From Burkholderiales bacterium UBA2463 (GTDB lineage: Bacteria; Pseudomonadota; Gammaproteobacteria; Burkholderiales; Burkholderiaceae_A), in contig DDPR01000013.1 in assembly GCA_002342295.1 (NCBI GenBank), forward strand, positions 14,186 through 62,034: a DNA stretch of 47,849 bases. Reading direction: 5' to 3'. A program made the position numbers and the translations under genes. The notes under the pieces are model-generated. The model worked only from the letters and a program-made list of their open reading frames with translations. It was not told the DNA's origin and did no database searches. This document shows, in pieces, positions 1 to 6,089 of the stretch. How positions within the stretch are numbered: position 1 is the first letter of the stretch; each line of letters starts with the position of its first letter.

Positions 1-87
1 CGAATCCTCTCACCCCGACCATCAACATCGCGAAGAGGGCTCCCCTAAATCGCCTACACTAGGGCGTCTGAAACCACCGGCGCTCTT

Positions 88-111
88 ATGCTCTTCGCCC
101 TTCACGCTTGA
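88..111 (+). other. possible 7-codon leader ORF coupled to the corB start
   Basis: An ATG at 88 opens a seven-codon frame (MLFALHA) whose TGA at 109-111 overlaps the TTG start of the next gene at 108-110, giving a TTGA junction. The downstream gene has no clear Shine-Dalgarno sequence, so ribosomes ending here could re-initiate at the TTG. The overlap is seen directly. Translation and function are inference, and chance is quite possible for so short a frame. Confidence 0.25.
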
Positions 112-1406
112 GCGACATCTCCCCCTGGGCCCTTCTCTTGGCCCTCGTCACCCTCGTGCTGATCTCCGCGCTGTTCTCGATGTCCGAGACCAGCCTCATG
201 TCGGTCAACAGATACCGAATGAAACATCTCGCGTCAAAGGGCCGGCGCGGTGCAAAACAAGTTCTCGCGCTGCTCGCCAAGACGGACCGACTGCTCGCAA
301 CCGTCCTACTCGGGAACAACCTGGTGAATGCCGCGCTCTCGACAGTCATTACGGCTTTTGCCATCTACTCATTCGGAAACAACGACGAGGTGCTCGCTCT
401 GGCAACGGCCGTCTCGGCCACGCTCCTCATCATCTTTGGAGAAATCATTCCGAAGGTCATTGGTGCAAATCGCCCTGAGGCCGTCGCCATGGGGTCGAGC
501 TTCTGGCTCACGCCCCTGGTCACCCTGCTCAGTCCGCTGGTCTGGGCAATCAACCTGCTGGTCTCTGGCCTCTTGGGCCTTTTTCGGCTCACATCCAAGC
601 AGGGCAGTCAGGCCGGTCTGACAACCGAAGATCTTCGAGCTGCAGTCCTTGAGTCAACGGCCTTCATCCCCAGCCAGCACCGCAGCATTCTTCTGAACCT
701 CATTGACCTCGCGGACCTCACCGTCGACGACGTCATGATTCCCCGGGGACGAATCGAGGCTCTTAACCTAGAGGATTCAGACGCCGCCATTCTGGAGCAG
801 ATGTCCACCTCCTTTCACAACAAGCTGCCCGTCTTTCGGGGCGACCCGAGCCAGATCGAGGGCGTTCTCTATGTTCGAAAGGCCATTGGCATGCTGGCCC
901 ACGACGGCTTTCGGAAAGAGGCGCTCATAGAGTCTCTGCAGCCTCCCTACTACATCCCCTCGGGGACGAGCCTCTTCACCCAGATGACCTTCTTTCAGCA
1001 GAATCCCAGCCGGCTCGCGATGGTGGTTGACGAATACGGCGAGGTGCTCGGGCTCGTCACCCTCCAAGACATCGTGGAGGAGATGATGGGGGAGCTCTCC
1101 ACAGAGGGGCCAAGCCCTCACGGTAAAAGACTCGAATGGGATGAGGACCGGACTGTCACGGTCGACGGGGTGAGTCTCGTTCGAGACCTCAACCGCCGGC
1201 TCGGACTCAGCCTGCCCATCGATGGGCCTCGAACCATCAATGGGCTGATCCTCGAGGCCCTGCAAGACATCCCTGAATCAAACCTCAGCCTAAAAATCAA
1301 TGGCGTGGCCCTTGAGATTCTTCAGGTTCAGGGTCGCGTGATTCGACGGGTGCTTATTCACCGACCCGCCTCGCTTCATGACGACAACAGTGAACTCGTC
1401 GGCTGA
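108..1406 (+). CDS. CorB/YfjD-type HlyC/CorC (CNNM) family membrane protein
   Basis: This 432-residue protein matches the CNNM/CorB family, inner-membrane proteins linked to Mg2+ or Co2+ transport. It has an N-terminal DUF21 membrane domain (about residues 1-190) with the family-typical FSMSETSLMSVNRYR segment at about residues 23-37. A CBS-pair region follows (about 200-330, including MVVDEYGEVLGLVT), and then a C-terminal CorC/HlyC domain. The length is close to E. coli YfjD. The start is TTG at 108: an in-frame TGA lies at 69-71 and no other start codon occurs between them, and the N-terminus then aligns with relatives that begin M-x-D-I-x-x-W-A. No strong Shine-Dalgarno is visible. It overlaps the next gene by 29 bp, which suggests cotranscription with the prepilin peptidase, coaE and zapD. 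The transported ion cannot be read from the sequence. Confidence 0.88.
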   Translation: MSDISPWALLLALVTLVLISALFSMSETSLMSVNRYRMKHLASKGRRGAKQVLALLAKTDRLLATVLLGNNLVNAALSTVITAFAIYSFGNNDEVLALATAVSATLLIIFGEIIPKVIGANRPEAVAMGSSFWLTPLVTLLSPLVWAINLLVSGLLGLFRLTSKQGSQAGLTTEDLRAAVLESTAFIPSQHRSILLNLIDLADLTVDDVMIPRGRIEALNLEDSDAAILEQMSTSFHNKLPVFRGDPSQIEGVLYVRKAIGMLAHDGFRKEALIESLQPPYYIPSGTSLFTQMTFFQQNPSRLAMVVDEYGEVLGLVTLQDIVEEMMGELSTEGPSPHGKRLEWDEDRTVTVDGVSLVRDLNRRLGLSLPIDGPRTINGLILEALQDIPESNLSLKINGVALEILQVQGRVIRRVLIHRPASLHDDNSELVG

Positions 1407-2097
1407 GCCCCTTCTCATCGTCATCCTGGGCGTTGGGTTGGTAGCGCCCGTCCAACTCATCGCAAGCCGACTCGCTCGAACAGAATGCGAGCGCTGGCTC
1501 GGGCCCGACCCAAGGCTCTCACGCTCTCGAGCGCTCCTCTGGTCGGCCCTGAGTGTCGTGCTTGCTGCGGCCATGACAAGCCAGATCGCAACGGTGCCTC
1601 CCTTGTGGGCCGTCACCCAACAGGACTCCCTTGCGCTCGGCCTTCTCAGCGCCATCTGGGTGGGCTCGCTGGTCTGTGCGGCTCGCATCGACCTATTGGT
1701 TCGGCTTGTGCCAGACCGAATCACCCTCAGCCTCGGAGTCATCGGCTTGTTCGCCTCGCTACTGGGCTTTTCCGTCCCAGTCTTTGAGGCGATCGGGGGA
1801 GGCCTCTTGGGCTTCGGCCTACCCTGGGCCATCGACCGACTCCTCTCGATGCGCCGACCAAGTCCCTCGCCGACGATCGGTCGCGGAGACCTCTGGCTTC
1901 TTGCAGCCATGGGCGTCTGGCTTGGTGTGGAGGGGTTGCCCTGGGTGCTCGCCCTGGCAGGCCTTCTCATGGTCCCCGTCGTCCTCTGGGGCGCTCTCGC
2001 CAGGGACTGGTCACGTCAGACTCGTCTGCCGTTTGCCCCTGCTTTGGCGATGGCGGGCCTACTGGTCTGGCCCTTGGTTCTCTCTGGCGCGCCATGA
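1378..2097 (+). CDS. reduced A24-family prepilin peptidase (PilD-like)
   Basis: This 239-residue polytopic membrane protein has the hallmarks of aspartic prepilin peptidases (A24). The first motif is IDLLVRLVPDRITL with Asp105, the second is GRGDLWLLAAMGVWLG with Asp171 in the GxGD core, and an LPFAP motif near 217-221 replaces IPFGP. The two Asp are 66 residues apart, close to the 64 known for TcpJ and PilD. It differs from full PilD (about 280-290 residues) in three ways: the two CxxC pairs of the N-terminal methyltransferase domain are absent, the usual GSFLNVVIxRLP segment is reduced to a weak GVGLVAPVQLIASRL, and the conserved Lys after GxGD is Trp173. It sits where Betaproteobacteria keep pilD (before coaE and zapD), but no pilB or pilC is in the window. 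Cleavage activity is plausible and methylation unlikely. The ATG at 1378 lies inside corB. Confidence 0.78.
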   Translation: MTTTVNSSAEPLLIVILGVGLVAPVQLIASRLARTECERWLGPDPRLSRSRALLWSALSVVLAAAMTSQIATVPPLWAVTQQDSLALGLLSAIWVGSLVCAARIDLLVRLVPDRITLSLGVIGLFASLLGFSVPVFEAIGGGLLGFGLPWAIDRLLSMRRPSPSPTIGRGDLWLLAAMGVWLGVEGLPWVLALAGLLMVPVVLWGALARDWSRQTRLPFAPALAMAGLLVWPLVLSGAP

Positions 2098-2750
2098 CAG
2101 CCCCACCCGTCCTCGTTCTCACCGGCGGCATGGGCGCCGGGAAGTCCAGCGCTTGCAACGCGTTCAGGTCGCTTGGCATCGCAATTGTCGATGCGGACGA
2201 GATCGCGCATCGGGTGACGGCTTCGGGAGGACGAGCCATACCGGGCATCCTGAGTATCTTTGGTTCGCAGCTGCTTCAAGAGGACGGCGCCCTCAATCGG
2301 GATGCCATGCGCTCCCTGGCTTTTAAAGACCCGGAAGCACTCAGGCAGCTTGAGGGCATCGTTCACCCACTGGTCCGCGATGAGGCTCGCCTTGAGCTCG
2401 CCCGCGCCCAAGGGCCCTACGTCGTCTATGCGGTTCCGCTCTGGGTCGAGACCCAGGGGTCCCAAAGGCCCGACTGGGTCTGGCGCGTCGTGGTCATCGA
2501 TCTTCCCGAGGACCTTCAGAGGGCTCGTGTCCTTGCTCGTCAGCCGATTGCCCAAGACACTCTTGATGGCATGCTCGCCCGACAGGCTACTCGCGCTCAG
2601 CGCCTGGCGGCAGCCGACATCGTGCTCTCCAACAACGGCACGCCCGATGACCTGCGGGCGGCCGTTCGCGAGCTCCATCGGTCTCTGTTGGCCTGCCTTG
2701 ACCAGAGATCACCCCCGCAGGCCGCTTCGGAGCCGGGCATTCGGCCATAA
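2094..2750 (+). CDS. coaE: dephospho-CoA kinase
   Basis: CoaE performs the last step of coenzyme A synthesis, ATP-dependent phosphorylation of the 3'-hydroxyl of dephospho-CoA in the cytosol. The 218-residue protein has the P-loop GGMGAGKSS at residues 11-19, followed by the family segment IVDADEIAHRVTASGG. The later HPLVRDEA and VVYAVPLWVET segments match the CoA-binding and lid regions. Length is normal (about 200-220). The start ATG overlaps the prepilin peptidase stop (ATGA), so the two are probably translationally coupled. The pilD-coaE-zapD order is conserved in Betaproteobacteria. Confidence 0.95.
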   Translation: MTAPPVLVLTGGMGAGKSSACNAFRSLGIAIVDADEIAHRVTASGGRAIPGILSIFGSQLLQEDGALNRDAMRSLAFKDPEALRQLEGIVHPLVRDEARLELARAQGPYVVYAVPLWVETQGSQRPDWVWRVVVIDLPEDLQRARVLARQPIAQDTLDGMLARQATRAQRLAAADIVLSNNGTPDDLRAAVRELHRSLLACLDQRSPPQAASEPGIRP

Positions 2751-2757
2751 TCGGGCG

Positions 2758-3552
2758 ATGATGCGCACCGCCAACCGCCCACTCTCCTCCAGCACGCGGC
2801 TGTTTGAATTGCCATGCAGTGAGCGAGTGAGGACCATGATGCGGTTTGAATGCCTCGCTCATCGTCTTGAGGCGCTCATGGAAGAGACGTCAGAGCACGC
2901 CCACCTAGAGTGGCTCCGCGTTCAGTTCGAGCTCTACGACCTTCTCTCGACTCGAAGCGATATCAAGCACGAACTTCTCCAGGAACTCGAGCGTCAGCGG
3001 CAGCAGCTCGCCCGCTTTCAGGGCGAGCCCGGCGTCGCGCTTGAGAAGCTCGAGGAGGTGCTCTCTCAGGTCAACCACCTGCATGAGCGCCTGGCTGACG
3101 CCCCCACTCGAATGGGTCCCCACCTCGCCGAAATCGACTTTCTCACGGCGCTCAAGGGACGAAGCAGCATTCCGGCCGGTGCGTGTCCTTTCGATATGCC
3201 TGTTCTCTATGCCTGGCTTCTGCGCGCGCCGGAGCAGCGTCAGGCAAACATGCACGAATGGCTCGATCACCTCCGCCCCATCTTGTCCGCTGCTCGCCTG
3301 AGCCTTAGGCTGATTCGCGAGGTGGCAGACCCAACGAGCCAGATCGCCGAAGAGGGCCGCTTCGAGATGAACCCCAACGGCCGGCAAGCCCGACTGATTC
3401 GGGTCTGGGTCGAGCGCGACCGAGAGCTAATCTGCGATATGAGTGCTAACAAATTCACTGTTGCCGTGCGGTTCCGAACCATCAATCAACTGCTTCAGCC
3501 CGAAACCCTCTCGGAGCCCGTTCCTTTCCAAATCGCCCTATGCGAGTTCTAA
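2758..3552 (+). CDS. zapD: cell division protein ZapD
   Basis: ZapD binds the C-terminal tail of FtsZ and cross-links protofilaments at the Z ring. I place the start at the ATG at 2758 (the ATG at 2761 is equally possible), giving 264 residues. The frame is open much further upstream but overlaps coaE. The N-terminal family segment, which in relatives reads like LYEYPFNERIRTLLRLE, is visible here as LFELPCSERVRTMMRFE at about residues 15-31, so a start at the later MMRFE Met would remove conserved sequence. The C-terminal part carries the conserved R-x-I-R-V-W-V-E-R and F-T-V-A-V-R-F-R stretches. It lies 7 bp after coaE, and its 3' end overlaps convergent mutT by 15 bp. Confidence 0.9.
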   Translation: MMRTANRPLSSSTRLFELPCSERVRTMMRFECLAHRLEALMEETSEHAHLEWLRVQFELYDLLSTRSDIKHELLQELERQRQQLARFQGEPGVALEKLEEVLSQVNHLHERLADAPTRMGPHLAEIDFLTALKGRSSIPAGACPFDMPVLYAWLLRAPEQRQANMHEWLDHLRPILSAARLSLRLIREVADPTSQIAEEGRFEMNPNGRQARLIRVWVERDRELICDMSANKFTVAVRFRTINQLLQPETLSEPVPFQIALCEF

Positions 3553-3975
3553 GCCGCCCCGCATCAACGGTCTAATTCGTTCAAGCACCGGCCTGCTTGC
3601 TGGTAAGACAGGGGTCGGGGCTGACTCGTTGTGCGCAACCCAGACCCACTGTTGCCCCTCGCGGGCATGCACCCTCTGAATCGTCTCAACCCCAGCCAAG
3701 CGAATTTCACAGAAACTCAGGGACACGAGCGCGTGGCTGTAGTCGAAGTCGTCGGTCCAGAGCGCTCTCACCATCTCACGGGCGGTGAGCTCAAGGCCGA
3801 GCTCCTCGTAAAGCTCTCGGGCAAGGGCCTCGCTGGCTGACTCCCCGGCTTCGAGTTTTCCGCCCGGAAACTCCCACCATCCCGAATACACCTTTCCCGA
3901 AGGCCGACTCGTCATGAGCACTCGACCGTCTGGGGAGAAAACCAACCCCACCGCCACCAAAACGCGATCAGGCAC
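3538..3975 (-). CDS. mutT: MutT/NUDIX hydrolase (8-oxo-dGTP diphosphatase type)
   Basis: MutT-type NUDIX enzymes hydrolyse 8-oxo-dGTP and protect replication from oxidised nucleotides. With a GTG start at 3975 the protein has 145 residues, and the NUDIX box G-x5-E-x7-REUxEExGU falls at residues 39-61 (G39, E45, R53, E54, E57, E58), preceded by WWEFPGGK, as in MutT. I prefer GTG 3975 because only about seven residues then precede the first strand (VLVAVGLVF), as in the family. A TTG at 4020 would add 15 residues and overlap the upstream ATPase gene by 53 bp. The GTG start overlaps that gene by 8 bp, so translation is probably coupled. Position next to DUF815 and zapD is typical of Betaproteobacteria. 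Exact substrate is inferred. Confidence 0.85.
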   Translation of the reverse strand: MPDRVLVAVGLVFSPDGRVLMTSRPSGKVYSGWWEFPGGKLEAGESASEALARELYEELGLELTAREMVRALWTDDFDYSHALVSLSFCEIRLAGVETIQRVHAREGQQWVWVAHNESAPTPVLPASRPVLERIRPLMRGGLELA

Positions 3976-4855
3976 CGAGACCAGCGCGCCCCGCCCAGTC
4001 TTTTGCGAAAGCCAACGCAATCCGGCCAGACCGAGCTCCCCGCTCGCTCGCCCACTGCAGCGCTTCTCGCTGCGCCTGCTCGTTCACCTCGCACCCGAAC
4101 TGCACGAGCCAGTGCGCCACGATGTCGAGGTAATCCGTCTGCGTAAATGCATGAAAGGAAACCCAGAGTCCGAAGCGGTCCGACAAGGACACCTTTTCCT
4201 CAATGCTCTCTCCGGGGTGGATCTCGCCAAGCGAATCGGTTCGAACGGAGAGGTTATCCGACATGAGCTGCGGCAGGAGGTGTCGACGGTTGGACGTCGC
4301 GTAGACGAGCAGGTTGGAGCCCTGTGCAGAGAGCCCCCCATCGAGCACGGCTTTGAGAGACTTGTAGCCGGCGTCCTCTGACTCAAAGGAGAGGTCGTCG
4401 CAGAACACAATGAAGCGCTCTGGGCGGTTAGACACCATCTCGGTCATAAGAGGCAGATCCGCGAGGTCGGTCTTATCGACCTCAATAAGCCGGAGGCCCT
4501 GTCCGCCGAACTCGCTCAGACAGGCTCGGACCAAGGACGACTTTCCAGTGCCCCGCGCACCGGTGAGCAGAACATTGTTCGCTGGGAGGCCCCGAACGAA
4601 CTGCTGCGTGTTGCGCAACACGCGCTCAGCCTGATGCTCAATGTGCCGCAAGTCAGCGAGTCGCATGTGTGCCACCTGAGGGAGAGGCTTCGCATAAGAG
4701 GTGGTTCCAAAGGCGGATCCTCGACGCGTCCACCGAAAGGCGTCGTGGGCGCGGAAGTCTGGTGGTTCTGGGGTTGGCAAAAGCTGATCAATCCGAGCAA
4801 GCAGAGCCTCGATCGAGGTGGAGAGTCTGTCCGAGTCAGGACCGGTAGTCGGCAT
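3968..4855 (-). CDS. DUF815-family AAA-type ATPase
   Basis: This 295-residue protein belongs to the DUF815 family of ATP-binding proteins, whose cellular role is not established. A helical N-terminal part (about 1-60) precedes the Walker A motif GARGTGKSS at 99-107. Walker B follows as RFIVFCDDLSFE with Asp153-Asp154, and a sensor-like strand LLVYATSNRR lies further on, with an Arg that could serve as a sensor or finger residue. No membrane segment or DNA-binding motif is evident. It overlaps the end of argJ by 20 bp and the mutT start by about 8 bp, so it is cotranscribed with both. The argJ-DUF815-mutT order recurs in Betaproteobacteria, but this alone does not reveal its function. Family call secure, role unknown. 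Confidence 0.85.
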   Translation of the reverse strand: MPTTGPDSDRLSTSIEALLARIDQLLPTPEPPDFRAHDAFRWTRRGSAFGTTSYAKPLPQVAHMRLADLRHIEHQAERVLRNTQQFVRGLPANNVLLTGARGTGKSSLVRACLSEFGGQGLRLIEVDKTDLADLPLMTEMVSNRPERFIVFCDDLSFESEDAGYKSLKAVLDGGLSAQGSNLLVYATSNRRHLLPQLMSDNLSVRTDSLGEIHPGESIEEKVSLSDRFGLWVSFHAFTQTDYLDIVAHWLVQFGCEVNEQAQREALQWASERGARSGRIALAFAKDWAGRAGLGA

Positions 4856-6068
4856 TGATACTCACGTAGTCGTGCGAAAGGTCGCAGGTAAACACACAGG
4901 CGGAGGCTGTGCCTCGTCCAAGGTGGATTCGAACAAGAATCTCTTGCTTCTGCATGACGGCTTGCCCGGCCGACTCGGTGTAGCTCGTTGCCCTTCCGCC
5001 CCCCTCTGCCACGAGAACATCGTCGAGGTGAACCGTCACGAGGTTGACATCAAGAGCGGGAACTCCGCTGTATCCAATGGCGGCGAGGATTCGGCCAAGA
5101 TTTGGGTCGCTCGCAAAGAAGGCCGTCTTCACCAAGGGAGAGTGGCCCACGGCATACGCGACCTGTCGAGCCTCTGCGCGGGACATTGCGCCGTCCACGC
5201 GAATGGAGATGAACTTCGTCGCACCCTCACCATCACGAACGATGGCCTGGGCCAATTCGACACAGAGACTCACAAAAGCCTCTCGAAAGGCGGCCCACTC
5301 AGCGCTTCCGATGTCTTGATGGCCCAGCGAGACCCCCGATGCGCCGGTCGCAGCGGTTACAAAAGAGTCGTTTGTCGACGTATCACCATCGATGGTGATG
5401 GCATTGAAGGACTCATCCGCCGCCTCTCGAGTGAGGGCAGCCAGCAAGGCCTGCGGGATCGCAAGGTCGCAGGCGACGAAGCTCAGCATGGTGGCCATGT
5501 CGGGTCGGATCATTCCGGCCCCTTTCGATACTCCGGTGATGGTGATGGTCTCGCCGCGAATCTGAAGGCGCCGGCTCGCGGCCTTGGGCTGGGTGTCGGT
5601 GGTCATGATGGCCTGAGCGGCATCAAGCCAGTTCGCCTGTCCGAGGTTTGCGCAGGCGTCGCGCAAGCCCTGAGCGAGTCGGTCCATGGGAAGGTGCTCA
5701 AGGATGACGCCCGTCGAAAATGGGAGGACGGCCTCAGGCGACACCTGCAGCTGCTCAGCCAAAAGAGAACAACTCTGTCGGGCGTCACTCAGCCCCTGAG
5801 CGCCCGTCCCCGCATTGGCGCATCCCGTATTGACCAGCCACGCACGGTGGCCCTGACCTCGGGCCAGGTGCTGACGGCAGATCTGAACAGGGGCAGCACA
5901 GAATGCGTTCTGGGTGAACACCCCCGCGACCGTGGCCCCCTCATCCAGTGCGACCACAAGCACGTCGTGCCGGGCCTTTTTCCGGATGCCCGCAGAAGCC
6001 ACGCCCAGACGAACCCCTCGGACGGGAAAAAGCGCATCGGCCTGGGGCAGTGGAAGGCGAACCGGCAT
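4836..6068 (-). CDS. argJ: bifunctional ornithine acetyltransferase / N-acetylglutamate synthase
   Basis: ArgJ transfers the acetyl group from N-acetylornithine to glutamate, recycling acetyl groups in arginine synthesis; many ArgJ proteins also use acetyl-CoA. The 410-residue protein has the NTGCANAGTG oxyanion region at 80-89 and the self-cleavage motif MATMLSF at 191-197, where Thr193 becomes the N-terminal nucleophile of the beta chain. It ends with the family tail DLSHDYVSINADYRS. The ATG start lies 21 bp after the secA stop without a strong Shine-Dalgarno. Whether it is bifunctional cannot be told from sequence alone. Confidence 0.95.
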   Translation of the reverse strand: MPVRLPLPQADALFPVRGVRLGVASAGIRKKARHDVLVVALDEGATVAGVFTQNAFCAAPVQICRQHLARGQGHRAWLVNTGCANAGTGAQGLSDARQSCSLLAEQLQVSPEAVLPFSTGVILEHLPMDRLAQGLRDACANLGQANWLDAAQAIMTTDTQPKAASRRLQIRGETITITGVSKGAGMIRPDMATMLSFVACDLAIPQALLAALTREAADESFNAITIDGDTSTNDSFVTAATGASGVSLGHQDIGSAEWAAFREAFVSLCVELAQAIVRDGEGATKFISIRVDGAMSRAEARQVAYAVGHSPLVKTAFFASDPNLGRILAAIGYSGVPALDVNLVTVHLDDVLVAEGGGRATSYTESAGQAVMQKQEILVRIHLGRGTASACVFTCDLSHDYVSINADYRS

Positions 6069-6089
6069 GCGAAATCGAGGCCCGACGAA

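Noticed and set aside
1..60. Start of a divergent minus-strand gene at the left edge
   Set aside because: An ATG-led frame runs off the edge (MVGVRGF...), but fewer than ten codons are visible, so no call is justified.
1378..2097. Calling the prepilin peptidase a pseudogene
   Set aside because: The frame is intact, coupled to both neighbours, and keeps both catalytic Asp, so reduction is a better description than decay.
2260..2757. Upstream extension of the zapD frame
   Set aside because: It overlaps coaE almost fully and shows low-complexity Arg/Ser-rich sequence unlike ZapD. The family N-terminus begins after the ATG at 2758.
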